A stretch of 64,000 bases of DNA, from positions 62,001 to 126,000 of the forward strand of contig CAWILT010000001.1 of NCBI GenBank assembly GCA_963837025.1, read 5' to 3'. The DNA comes from JALZUV01 sp963837025 (lineage in GTDB: Bacteria > Pseudomonadota > Alphaproteobacteria > Rickettsiales > JALZUV01). The notes under the pieces are model-generated. The model had not been told where the DNA came from. It saw only the letters and a program-made list of their open reading frames with translations, and made no database searches. This document shows, one piece after another, positions 33,885 through 41,407 of this stretch. Every line of letters starts with the position of its first letter. The first letter of the stretch is position 1. The position numbers and the translations under genes were made by a program.

Positions 33885-34469
33885 TCAACGGCTTCGGATG
33901 CGTTTTGCATAGAATGCGAGGTTGCGAGCGAACTCAATGGGCAGTCGCTCACGCACTTTGGCTTCCATCACGGCGCGGTTAGCATTTCGTTTGAAGGTCT
34001 CTTTGATGCCTGGACCGTGCATCATCCGCACCGGCAAACGTGATTTTCCCTTGCGCGTGTACACCGTTGTCTTGCTTGACCCCTTGCGACGCGGGGCGAT
34101 GAACGCTTTCTTGTATGTCTTACTCTTACCAAAAACCTTGGTCTTCACAGGGCCGCGCTTGCCACCAGCCTGTTGGGTTGGCTTCTTGCTTCCCACCACA
34201 TACTCAATCAGTTGCAGCTGACGACCCGATGCCACCAGCGTTGCCCACATCATTTTGAAGCTGGCACGGCGTATCGCAATGCGACGTTTGACGCCAGCTT
34301 GCCGACTGCCCAGCTGCGGTGCAATGTGCTTGGCACTCGCCACCTTTGCGCTGGCCGCCACACGGTTGATCGTCTTCACCGTCGCTTGCGGTGCTGCCTT
34401 CACCTCAAGCGCAGTTAAGCTCCGCCTCAATTTCTTGAGGTCGTGTTGTATTGTGATGTCGAAGGTCAT
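33885..34469 (-). CDS. Minor tail protein Z-like (GPZ)
   Basis: A 194-residue strongly basic protein. The N-terminal part (LKKLRRSLTALEVKAAPQ, TVKTINRVAASAKVASAKH) and a basic, Gly/Lys-rich middle fit the prophage minor tail protein Z family; lambda gpZ joins the tail to the head. It is the most upstream late gene on the minus strand, next to the element's right end. In lambda Z lies further downstream, so this place is unusual. Confidence 0.65.
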   Translation of the reverse strand: MTFDITIQHDLKKLRRSLTALEVKAAPQATVKTINRVAASAKVASAKHIAPQLGSRQAGVKRRIAIRRASFKMMWATLVASGRQLQLIEYVVGSKKPTQQAGGKRGPVKTKVFGKSKTYKKAFIAPRRKGSSKTTVYTRKGKSRLPVRMMHGPGIKETFKRNANRAVMEAKVRERLPIEFARNLAFYAKRIRSR

Positions 34470-34490
34470 TTTGAACCCGTTTTTAGGAGG

Positions 34491-34511
34491 CGATCCCGTG
34501 GGATCGTTTTT
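34491..34511 (+). terminator. Possible terminator near the element end
   Basis: The stem CGATCCC / GGGATCG (34491-34506) with a very short loop is followed by five T on the plus strand. It would stop plus-strand transcription leaving the prophage towards the host genes. The tight loop lowers confidence. Confidence 0.4.
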
Positions 34512-34590
34512 GAGCTGTTTTTGTTAAGGGGTGTTTTTGCTAAGTCTTTGATAGAAGGGGAATTCATTACAAACTATTCGTTTGTGACCC

Positions 34591-34634
34591 CAGTTATGTC
34601 AACGACGCGCTCTAACCAGCTGAGCTAATCGCCC
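34591..34634 (-). pseudogene. 5' half of tRNA-Val(GAC), probable attachment site
   Basis: On the minus strand from 34634 the acceptor strand GGGCGAT, a complete D arm and the anticodon loop TTGACAT (anticodon GAC at 34600-34598) match a tRNA-Val. After the loop, the next five bases do not pair with the anticodon stem, and no matching acceptor 3' strand follows. A five-pair stem lies where the T arm should be (34569-34585), but its loop is not TTCRANY. The match to tRNA stops inside the anticodon loop, a usual crossover point for integrases. Confidence 0.65.
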
Positions 34635-34711
34635 TCAACCTTGCCGCACTATAGCTATAAAATTGGTTCTGGCAATATAGAGCATAAAATCTCTTTATGA
34701 AAAATTGATGC

Positions 34712-34741
34712 TTAACGTTATTGCATCGCATATAACGTTAA
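34712..34741. repeat. Paired TTAACGTTA inverted repeats, possible operator
   Basis: TTAACGTTA (34712-34720) and TAACGTTAA (34733-34741) form a perfect inverted repeat with a 12-base spacer. Each half contains the palindrome TAACGTTA, and their centres are about two helical turns apart. They end 23 bases before the start of the esterase gene. Confidence 0.5.
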
Positions 34742-34764
34742 CTTTAATATCGTAATAGTCAGTT

Positions 34765-35601
34765 ATGAAAAAAATTCTTGGTATCTTATCCGCACTATTA
34801 GTCACCGCTTGTAGTGGTGCGCTTTTCACAGCAGCAAATATTGGTAACGAAAGCACCAATTGGCTAAAATTCGCTGATATTACGTTTGATCGCGATACAC
34901 AATTAAAGCTCGATTTATATAAACCAAATTTCGCTTCAGCTAATACACCAACTGTCATTTTCTTTTATGGAGGCGGTTGGACAGAAGGCGACAAATCACA
35001 ATATGCGTTTGTTGCCGATAGATTGGCGCGCGATGGTTATGCGGTAATCGTTCCTAATTACCGCAAATATCCTGATGTCAAATTCCCTACCTTTATTAAA
35101 GATAGTGCAAAAGCTGTTGATTGGGCGCAGTTACATTTAAAGGACTATAAGCTTGATGCAGATAATCTATTTATTATGGGGCATTCTGCAGGTGCACACA
35201 CGGCAACGTTAGTGGCTAGCGACCCTCAATATCTGCAATCCAATGTTAAGTTCCGCGGCATTTTAGGTCTATCTGGCCCTTATGATTTTACACCGAAAGA
35301 AGAGCCTTATACTAAAATTTTTGGCCCAAAATCAGAATATCCAAAAATGCGCGTTCCTAATTATATCACGGGTAAAGAAGCTCCTATGCTGCTGATTCAC
35401 GGCACTGATGATACGACCGTAGGCCAATTTAATGCCGAAAATTTAGCGTTAAAAATCAATGAAAAAGGCGGCAAAGTCACCACGCATTATATTAAAGGCG
35501 TCGATCACGTGGGCACACTTTCGCCCTTTAGTTCAACCCTTTCTTCCGATTCACCCATACCCGGTTATGTGTTGGAATTTTTAGAGGCGAATAAAAGATA
35601 G
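34765..35601 (+). CDS. Alpha/beta hydrolase lipoprotein, esterase type
   Basis: A 278-residue secreted hydrolase. The N-terminus is a lipoprotein signal with lipobox LVTAC (Cys 16). It then shows the hormone-sensitive-lipase-like FFYGGGWTEGDK oxyanion loop, the nucleophile elbow GHSAG, the Asp in HGTDDTTV and the His in GVDHVGT, giving a complete Ser-Asp-His triad. It belongs to the BD-FAE-like esterases, whose substrates are acyl esters; the exact one is unknown. It is the first intact host gene right of the mobile element. Confidence 0.85.
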   Translation: MKKILGILSALLVTACSGALFTAANIGNESTNWLKFADITFDRDTQLKLDLYKPNFASANTPTVIFFYGGGWTEGDKSQYAFVADRLARDGYAVIVPNYRKYPDVKFPTFIKDSAKAVDWAQLHLKDYKLDADNLFIMGHSAGAHTATLVASDPQYLQSNVKFRGILGLSGPYDFTPKEEPYTKIFGPKSEYPKMRVPNYITGKEAPMLLIHGTDDTTVGQFNAENLALKINEKGGKVTTHYIKGVDHVGTLSPFSSTLSSDSPIPGYVLEFLEANKR

Positions 35602-35677
35602 AGTTTCCCTTGTGTATGCGGCATTGGATGTTATCTTATTGGCATTCACCAACGCGTAATTGCAAGGAAACTTTCTC

Positions 35678-37573
35678 ATGCTTGATACCCCCCAGACTCA
35701 CGAAGATTTTGATGTTACCCGCGGCGCATTGCCAGCTTCTAAAAAGGTCTATATTGAGGGTAAATTAACGGGAGTTTCCGTGCCTATGCGCCAAATTGCG
35801 CTGCACGATAAGGAGCAGCCAACATTTCGAGTATATGACACCAGCGGCATTTATACCGATGAAAATGCCCACGTAGATATTCGCGAAGGATTACCTAAAG
35901 TTAGAGCTAATTGGATTGAAGCGCGTGGCGATGTTGAAATCTATACAGGACGCGAAGTAAAAGCTGAAGATAATGGCTTTAAGGAATGGCAACTTAAAGG
36001 CCAATCTGATGTCACCCAAGGATCACGTAAAAACATTAAATTAGTGCCTGAATTTACATACCCTAATAAAAACCCTTATCGCTCAACCGGACAATGCGTC
36101 AGCCAAATGGCCTATGCAAAGCGGGGCATTATTACGCCTGAAATGGAATATATTGCCATTCGTGAAAATGAAGGTCATTTAGAGGGCTACGCGAAACGCC
36201 ATAAAGGCCAAGGCTTTGGTGCGATGATTCCCGATGTTATAACGCCTGAATTTGTGCGCGATGAAGTAGCATGTGGCCGCGCGATTATTCCTGCCAACAT
36301 TAACCACCCCGAAACGGAGCCAATGATTATTGGCCGTAATTTTAAGGTAAAAATTAACGCCAATATTGGCAATTCAGCCATCACTTCATCCGTGGCAGAA
36401 GAAGTGGAGAAAATGGTTTGGGCTATCCGTTGGGGTGCCGACACCATAATGGATTTATCAACAGGGCAAAACATTCATAATATTCGCGAATGGATAATTC
36501 GCAACTGTCCGGTACCAATTGGCACCGTTCCCATTTATCAAGCGCTTGAAAAAGTGGGCGGTGTGGCTGAAGATTTAACATGGGAAATTTTCCGCGATAC
36601 GTTAATCGAGCAAGCCGAGCAGGGAGTGGATTATTTTACGATTCATGCTGGCGTGCGTTTGCCTTTCGTTCCCCTGACCGAAAATCGCGTAACGGGCATT
36701 GTGTCACGCGGGGGATCTATTCACGCCAAGTGGTGCATGGCGCACCATAAAGACAACTTCGCCTATGAGCATTTTGACGAGATTTGCGAAATTATGGCCG
36801 CTTATGATGTAAGCTTTAGCTTAGGCGATGGCTTGCGCCCCGGTGCCATTGCCGATGCTAACGATGCTGCCCAATTTGCTGAACTTAAAACCCTAGGCGA
36901 ACTCACTAAAGTAGCATGGAAGCACGATGTTCAAGTGATGATTGAAGGCCCCGGTCACGTGCCGCAACATCTTATTAAAGAGAATATGGATAAGCAACTA
37001 GAAGCCTGCCACGAAGCGCCTTTTTACACGCTTGGCCCCCTCACTACCGATATTGCTCCGGGTTATGATCATATTACCAGCGCTATCGGTGCGGCTAATA
37101 TTGGATGGTATGGCTGCGCGATGCTATGTTATGTTACACCCAAAGAGCATTTAGGCTTGCCCGATCGTGATGATGTTAAAGTAGGGGTTATCACCTATAA
37201 ACTCAGCGCCCATGCCGCCGATTTAGCTAAAGGCCACCCCACCGCCCAGCGCCGTGACGATGCGGTGAGCAAAGCCCGCTTCGAATTTCGCTGGCTCGAT
37301 CAATTCAACCTCAGTTTAGATCCTGAAACCGCATTAAAATATCATGATGAAACTTTGCCTGCTGATGGTGCCAAAGTTGCACATTTCTGCAGCATGTGCG
37401 GCCCCAAATTCTGCAGTATGAAAATAAGCCAAGATGTTCGCGATTTCGCCAAAACCGACTTTGGCCAAGAGGTAATGGCCGATGCCAAAGCCCAAATCAA
37501 AGGCATGCAAGAAATGGCCGATAAATTCAACGAAGAAGGCGGCGAAATTTATAAGGTTGAGAAGGTTAGCTAA
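35678..37573 (+). CDS. thiC: Phosphomethylpyrimidine synthase ThiC
   Basis: A 631-residue radical-SAM enzyme that converts aminoimidazole ribotide to HMP phosphate in thiamin synthesis. The C-terminal CSMCGPKFC motif binds the iron-sulfur cluster; RGGSIHAKW, EGPGHVPQH and GPLTTDIAPGYDHI are family stretches. I chose the ATG at 35678, which has AAGGAAA 9 bases upstream, over an upstream TTG. There is no thi-box in the 76 bases before it, and no other thiamin gene beside it. Confidence 0.96.
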   Translation: MLDTPQTHEDFDVTRGALPASKKVYIEGKLTGVSVPMRQIALHDKEQPTFRVYDTSGIYTDENAHVDIREGLPKVRANWIEARGDVEIYTGREVKAEDNGFKEWQLKGQSDVTQGSRKNIKLVPEFTYPNKNPYRSTGQCVSQMAYAKRGIITPEMEYIAIRENEGHLEGYAKRHKGQGFGAMIPDVITPEFVRDEVACGRAIIPANINHPETEPMIIGRNFKVKINANIGNSAITSSVAEEVEKMVWAIRWGADTIMDLSTGQNIHNIREWIIRNCPVPIGTVPIYQALEKVGGVAEDLTWEIFRDTLIEQAEQGVDYFTIHAGVRLPFVPLTENRVTGIVSRGGSIHAKWCMAHHKDNFAYEHFDEICEIMAAYDVSFSLGDGLRPGAIADANDAAQFAELKTLGELTKVAWKHDVQVMIEGPGHVPQHLIKENMDKQLEACHEAPFYTLGPLTTDIAPGYDHITSAIGAANIGWYGCAMLCYVTPKEHLGLPDRDDVKVGVITYKLSAHAADLAKGHPTAQRRDDAVSKARFEFRWLDQFNLSLDPETALKYHDETLPADGAKVAHFCSMCGPKFCSMKISQDVRDFAKTDFGQEVMADAKAQIKGMQEMADKFNEEGGEIYKVEKVS

Positions 37574-37657
37574 ATGAATAAACAAGAATTTGCTTAAGTA
37601 GGATTATGCTTACTTGTAATCTATTTCGTAATTGAGTTCAGCCCAAAGTTAATTTCA

Positions 37658-37813
37658 ATGATTACTGTTATTGGTCAGCAGCCGCAACATATACATCCAT
37701 TACAAGCAGAGCATCCTTGGGCAAATTATATCCATATAGCTATCCAAATAGTTTACTTTATCTTCTTCGCATTCTTGTGGAAATATGCTCCAAATTTGGC
37801 CAAAAAACTCTAG
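37658..37813 (+). CDS. Possible small membrane protein (51 aa)
   Basis: An ATG at 37658 opens a 51-residue frame ending at TAG 37811-37813. It has a soluble, His/Pro-containing N-terminus, a single hydrophobic helix (about 26-41, IHIAIQIVYFIFFAFLW) and a basic end (NLAKKL), the pattern of a real small inner-membrane protein. The ribosome site is weak. It lies in the gap between thiC and the GIY-YIG gene; I do not recognise it. Confidence 0.4.
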   Translation: MITVIGQQPQHIHPLQAEHPWANYIHIAIQIVYFIFFAFLWKYAPNLAKKL

Positions 37814-37817
37814 CGTC

Positions 37818-37838
37818 ATCCTGAACTTGTTTCAGGAT
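37818..37838. repeat. Dispersed palindrome, copy 1
   Basis: ATCCTGAACTTGTTTCAGGAT forms an 8-pair stem and belongs to the same family as copies 2 and 3; it is in the opposite orientation to them. Confidence 0.7.
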
Positions 37839-37872
37839 ATTTTTATCGGCTTGGGAGATTGTTGAAGGAAAT

Positions 37873-37893
37873 ACCCTGAAATAAATTCAGGGT
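37873..37893. repeat. Dispersed palindrome, copy 2
   Basis: ACCCTGAAATAAATTCAGGGT, an 8-pair stem; it is followed by GAC as in copy 3. It lies just upstream of the GIY-YIG gene. Confidence 0.7.
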
Positions 37894-37928
37894 GACAAGG
37901 GGCGGTCAGGGTGACATATGGTGAAGTT

Positions 37929-38228
37929 ATGAAAATCTATTATGTTTACATCCTTGCTAACCGTCCGCATGGGATGGTTTATACTGGGGTGACAAATAAT
38001 TTGCTGCGACGGGTAGTGGAACATCGCAGTGGTGAAATTGAAGGTTATACTAAGAAGTACAATATTCACCAGTTGGTGTATTACCAAGCAACAGAATCAA
38101 TTGAGGCAGCCATCGCCGAAGAAAAGCGGTTAAAGAATTGGAGGCGCGATTGGAAAAAGAATTTGATTGAGCGCGATAATCCGCATTGGGATGATTTGTT
38201 TTTAGCTTTAAAGGCAGCTGGGCAATGA
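37929..38228 (+). CDS. GIY-YIG nuclease-domain protein (YhbQ/UPF0213 type)
   Basis: A 99-residue single-domain GIY-YIG protein: YYVYILAN (GIY), VYTGVTNNLLRRVVEH (YIG and catalytic Arg), a Glu near residue 68 (AEEKRLKNWRR) and the C-terminal NPHWDDL typical of the family. Many alphaproteobacteria carry multiple copies beside short palindromic repeats, as here: copies lie on both sides. I chose the ATG at 37929 because the domain starts there. Its cellular role is unknown. Confidence 0.85.
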   Translation: MKIYYVYILANRPHGMVYTGVTNNLLRRVVEHRSGEIEGYTKKYNIHQLVYYQATESIEAAIAEEKRLKNWRRDWKKNLIERDNPHWDDLFLALKAAGQ

Positions 38229-38286
38229 AAATTTGTTTGCATTCTGCTGATGTAAATTTATAGAATCACGCAAATATTTACAAAAT

Positions 38287-38307
38287 ACCCTGAAACAAGT
38301 TCAGGGT
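38287..38307. repeat. Dispersed palindrome, copy 3
   Basis: ACCCTGAAACAAGTTCAGGGT, followed by GACA; it lies 58 bases after the GIY-YIG gene and has the same orientation as copy 2. Confidence 0.7.
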
Positions 38308-38401
38308 GACAAAAATTTATATATATAGTTCATTATGGGATTTTTATGATGTTTATTGTTAGAACGCACTATCAAACAAATAACCAGTTAAGGAAAATAT
38401 C

Positions 38402-39016
38402 ATGAAGAAGTTACTTACTGTTTTAACCGCTACCCTTTTAATTACGGCCTGTGCGAGTAGTGTGGATGAGCCTACCTATTCATTGGTGCGTCAAGATGGT
38501 GATGTTGAAATTCGCTCCTATGAGCCGACAGCGGTTGCGGCCACCACGGTAAATGGTCAACGTGATGAGGCAATTGATGAAGGGTTCCGCCGTTTATTTA
38601 AATATATTGGCGGCGAAAATAGCGGCGCAAAAGAAATACCAATGACAGCGCCAGTAGCACAAACACCTTCTAATTCTCAAAAAATTCCAATGACTGCCCC
38701 TGTCGCGCAGCAAGCACTGGGTGAAAATGAATGGAAAGTAGTTTTCTATATGCCAAATGATATGGCGTATGATGCGCTTCCCACGCCGAAAAGCGACCAA
38801 GTGAAACTTGAGGAAGTGGCAGCTCATAAAAAAGCAGTGATTCGTTTTTCAGGGTTTTTGAATAATGAAAATATTATGGAAAATGAAAAAATATTACGTG
38901 ATTACTTAACCAAAAATGCCATTAAATTTGAAGAGCCTGCTTATTATGCCGGCTATGATGCACCGTGGACCTTGTGGTTTTTACGCCGTAATGAGATCAT
39001 GTTTAAACTTAAGTAA
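38402..39016 (+). CDS. SOUL-family heme-binding lipoprotein
   Basis: A 204-residue lipoprotein (lipobox LITAC, Cys about 17) with a SOUL domain: YSLVRQDGDVEIRSYEP, FRRLFKYIGG, two copies of IPMTAPVAQ and a C-terminal YDAPWTLWFLRRNE. SOUL proteins bind heme or act as barrel scaffolds; bacterial members are poorly characterised. AAGGAAAATATC precedes the ATG. The IPMTAPVAQ repeat appears twice within 25 residues, a usual feature of the family. Confidence 0.85.
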   Translation: MKKLLTVLTATLLITACASSVDEPTYSLVRQDGDVEIRSYEPTAVAATTVNGQRDEAIDEGFRRLFKYIGGENSGAKEIPMTAPVAQTPSNSQKIPMTAPVAQQALGENEWKVVFYMPNDMAYDALPTPKSDQVKLEEVAAHKKAVIRFSGFLNNENIMENEKILRDYLTKNAIKFEEPAYYAGYDAPWTLWFLRRNEIMFKLK

Positions 39017-39022
39017 ATCAAA

Positions 39023-39307
39023 ATGGTTAAAGCAATCTGGAACAATCAAATCATAGCCGAATCAGATAATACGGTTGTGGTTGAAGGTAACCATTATTTT
39101 CCGCTAGAGGCGCTAAATATGGAATTTTTTAAACCTGCGGCTTACACCTCCATTTGTGCATGGAAGGGCACAGCAAATTATTTTGATATTCATGTGCAAG
39201 GAAAAAAGAATGAACATGCAGCATGGGTGTATAAAAGCCCCAAAGATGCCGCCAAAGAAATAGCAAATCGTGTTGCTTTTTGGAAAGGCGTCGAAGTCAC
39301 TGGTTAA
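39023..39307 (+). CDS. DUF427 protein
   Basis: A 94-residue protein matching DUF427: MVKAIWNNQIIAESDNTVVVEGNHYFP start, SICAWKGTANYFDI centre and AAWVYKSP near the end. It starts 7 bases after the SOUL gene and is probably co-transcribed with it. Members form a small beta fold with no agreed function. Confidence 0.85.
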   Translation: MVKAIWNNQIIAESDNTVVVEGNHYFPLEALNMEFFKPAAYTSICAWKGTANYFDIHVQGKKNEHAAWVYKSPKDAAKEIANRVAFWKGVEVTG

Positions 39308-39375
39308 ACCATACTGAAAATTTATACTACAATTCATAGGTTGTATTTATTCGACCATAAATAAAGGAAATAAAC

Positions 39376-39792
39376 ATGAAAACTTCAAAATTAATTACTC
39401 TGGCTTCAGTAGCAACTTTCGCATTTGCACTTAGCGCCTGTACTACAAACTCTTACGATTGTAATGATACAGAAACCATTCATTCACAACAATGGACGAA
39501 AGACAAAGAAGCTGCATGTGCTGAAAAAAATGCGATGAATAATGATTTAACCCATACTCACGCTAATGGTGTAACCCATACTCATGAATATAACGGCCAA
39601 CCCCATTTTCATAATTTAAATGTTATGACCTATGGATCAGATAAATATGCTTCAGATGCCGATGTTTTTTATGAATCAGATAACGACTATAGCCGTGAAA
39701 GCACATTAGATGATCTAACCGAAGATGATGTTGAATTGCGCGGCAAAGTATATGATGGCGTATCAGCAGATTACACAACTTATGATCGTTAA
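39376..39792 (+). CDS. Small lipoprotein with His-rich segment
   Basis: A 138-residue lipoprotein (lipobox LSACT, Cys about 22). After a Cys-containing stretch, residues about 56-77 contain a THTHANGVTHTHEYNGQPHF segment, a likely metal-binding site. The C-terminal part is acidic. AAAGGAAA precedes the start. I recognise no family. It ends before a bidirectional terminator. Confidence 0.6.
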   Translation: MKTSKLITLASVATFAFALSACTTNSYDCNDTETIHSQQWTKDKEAACAEKNAMNNDLTHTHANGVTHTHEYNGQPHFHNLNVMTYGSDKYASDADVFYESDNDYSRESTLDDLTEDDVELRGKVYDGVSADYTTYDR

Positions 39793-39817
39793 TCTAACGC
39801 ACTAACAGATAAAATTT

Positions 39818-39852
39818 AGGGTGGGAATGTTAAACATTCCCACCCTTATTTT
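39818..39852. terminator. Bidirectional intrinsic terminator
   Basis: A 13-pair stem (39818-39830 with 39834-39846) and 3-base loop, with a T-run on the plus side and A-run on the other, between two convergent genes. Confidence 0.85.
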
Positions 39853-40585
39853 AATTATAGCGCCGTGCTTGCCAAGCTGTAATGGGCAGACTAATTAGAT
39901 AAAGCGTGGATAAGGCAGAAATTACCACCCATGTTTCAATAATTAACCCAACAATGAGTGCGATAGATGCAAGCATAGTGGGTAGCACAAAATGCGTTGG
40001 TATGGAAAACCCCTTCATCGTTAGTGTAGGAAGGCGACTGGACATTAACAATGCAATAATAGGCAAATAAACAGCAATTACCCATGCGTGTGAAAATACT
40101 AAAACCTCTCTACCAAATTGCAGGGATAATATAATCGGAACAATGGCTAAAATTGCGCCAGCGGGCGCGGGCACACCGGTAAAAAAGTGCTTTTGCCACT
40201 CTTCTTTATGTTCTTCCATAAGCGAGGTATTAAATCGCGCGAGTCGCAATGCACAACATACTGTATAAAACAGTGCTATTGCCCAGCCGAAGCGTTTAAT
40301 ATCTTGCAGCGCCCATAAATGCAGCATGACGGCAGGCGCAACACCAAAACACACAATGTCAGATAGCGAATCCATTTGTGCACCAAAATCGGACGTTGCT
40401 TTCAGCATGCGTGCAACGCGCCCATCAATACCATCTAAAAACGCGGCGATGATTAGAAACGTTACGGAAAGATTCCAGTTATCCAACAATGCATAACGCA
40501 TCGCAGTCATTCCACAACATAACGCACCAATGGTGATTAAATTTGGTATCAATCGTGATACAGGAAGCTTGCGGGGTTTGGCCAT
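39851..40585 (-). CDS. pssA: CDP-diacylglycerol-serine phosphatidyltransferase
   Basis: A 244-residue inner-membrane enzyme making phosphatidylserine. The CDP-alcohol transferase motif is seen as DGIDGRVARMLKATSDFGAQ then DSLSD, near residues 48-72, and the rest forms about six membrane segments. It starts 3 bases after psd, so both steps to phosphatidylethanolamine are one operon. Confidence 0.93.
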   Translation of the reverse strand: MAKPRKLPVSRLIPNLITIGALCCGMTAMRYALLDNWNLSVTFLIIAAFLDGIDGRVARMLKATSDFGAQMDSLSDIVCFGVAPAVMLHLWALQDIKRFGWAIALFYTVCCALRLARFNTSLMEEHKEEWQKHFFTGVPAPAGAILAIVPIILSLQFGREVLVFSHAWVIAVYLPIIALLMSSRLPTLTMKGFSIPTHFVLPTMLASIALIVGLIIETWVVISALSTLYLISLPITAWQARRYN

Positions 40586-40588
40586 GAG

Positions 40589-41287
40589 TTAAAGCTCAGC
40601 AATCACCGTTTCAGCGCCAATCGCAGTTTGGCCGATGCTAACTTTAATATTTGCCGATTCAGGGATATATACATCTAGACGACTACCAAAACGGATGAGA
40701 CCAAAACGTTGCCCCGTCAAAACTTCATCACCTTTTTCAATATCACAAATAATGCGACGTGCTACAAAACCTGCAATTTGAATAAAACCAATTTTACCTT
40801 TTGCATTTTCTACGGTAAGTAATTGCCGCTCATTTTCTACGCTGGCTTTATCAAGTTCGGCATTTAAAAACTTACCTTTAATATAGGTAGCAGCCGTGAT
40901 AGTGCCAGAAATTGGAACTCGGTTAATATGCACATTAAATACATTTAAAAAGATACTAATACGCGTATGAGGATCAGAACCCATTTCTAGCTCAACGGGA
41001 GGCACCACAGAAGGCACAATCATTTGCACAAGTCCATCAGCAGGGCTTACAACTAAATTATCACCCGCAGGCACAAAACGTTCAGGATCGCGGAAGAAAT
41101 AAAGGCAATAAGCTGCTAAGATTAAACCAATCCAAGCAAACTCATCCCACACTATCCAGCTCAACACTAAGCCGCTAATAGCCGCATAAAGCGCAAATTT
41201 TTTGCCTTCAGGATGGATAGGAGTTAGGCCATTTTTGATGGATTGACATATATCGTTCAGGTGATTACGGTTTTCTTCGCTCATCAT
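40589..41287 (-). CDS. psd: Phosphatidylserine decarboxylase
   Basis: A 232-residue enzyme that makes phosphatidylethanolamine. The cleavage and pyruvoyl-forming site is RFGSR near the C-terminus, the variant found in short alphaproteobacterial Psd enzymes. It has two N-terminal membrane segments (about residues 28-62), and FLNVFNVHINRVP and YIKGKFLNAELDKAS are family stretches. It is the first gene of psd-pssA. A second Met directly follows the first. Confidence 0.92.
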   Translation of the reverse strand: MMSEENRNHLNDICQSIKNGLTPIHPEGKKFALYAAISGLVLSWIVWDEFAWIGLILAAYCLYFFRDPERFVPAGDNLVVSPADGLVQMIVPSVVPPVELEMGSDPHTRISIFLNVFNVHINRVPISGTITAATYIKGKFLNAELDKASVENERQLLTVENAKGKIGFIQIAGFVARRIICDIEKGDEVLTGQRFGLIRFGSRLDVYIPESANIKVSIGQTAIGAETVIAEL

Positions 41288-41354
41288 TTCACTCTTGTTA
41301 TTATTTGAGTGTTATAGCTAGCGTGTAATGGCTGTTTGTTCAAGCAAAGCAATG

Positions 41355-41392
41355 AAAAAACGCGCGATTAATTACCTAATCGCGCGTTTTTT
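41355..41392. terminator. Bidirectional intrinsic terminator
   Basis: A perfect 16-pair arm (AAAAAACGCGCGATTA with its complement, 41377-41392) with a 6-base loop, ending in T-runs on both strands. It lies downstream of icd on the minus strand, before psd. Confidence 0.85.
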
Positions 41393-41407
41393 CTAGGGTT
41401 TTTCTAA

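Larger units (their letters stand above)
9519..34600 (-). mobile_element. Lambda-like prophage late region with GTA-type tail tip and arsenic cargo
   Basis: An almost unbroken run of minus-strand head, tail and lysis genes in siphoviral order, from minor tail protein Z and the terminases at the right to endolysin at the left. It is interrupted by a plus-strand arsenic operon at 17.8-20.1 kb. The tail-tip genes (DUF2460, DUF2163, NlpC/P60, giant baseplate protein) are those of alphaproteobacterial gene transfer agents, while gpW, FII, U, V and G/GT equivalents are lambda-like. No integrase, repressor or replication gene is present in the window. The right end abuts a tRNA-Val half. The left boundary of the whole element is probably outside the window, beyond the copper genes. 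Confidence 0.85.

Noticed and set aside
9519..34600. True gene transfer agent instead of a prophage
   Set aside because: The tail tip is GTA-like, but methylases, GpA-type terminase, lambda-like head-tail genes, endolysin and metal cargo fit a prophage better.
34569..34634. Functional tRNA-Val gene
   Set aside because: The anticodon stem and acceptor stem do not pair, and the T loop is not of the TTCRANY type; only the 5' half is genuine.
35602..35677. TPP riboswitch before thiC
   Set aside because: Only 76 bases separate the genes and no thi-box-like conserved elements are visible.
37814..38311. CRISPR array
   Set aside because: The three palindromes are unevenly spaced, lie in both orientations and flank a gene; there are no spacers of regular length and no cas genes.
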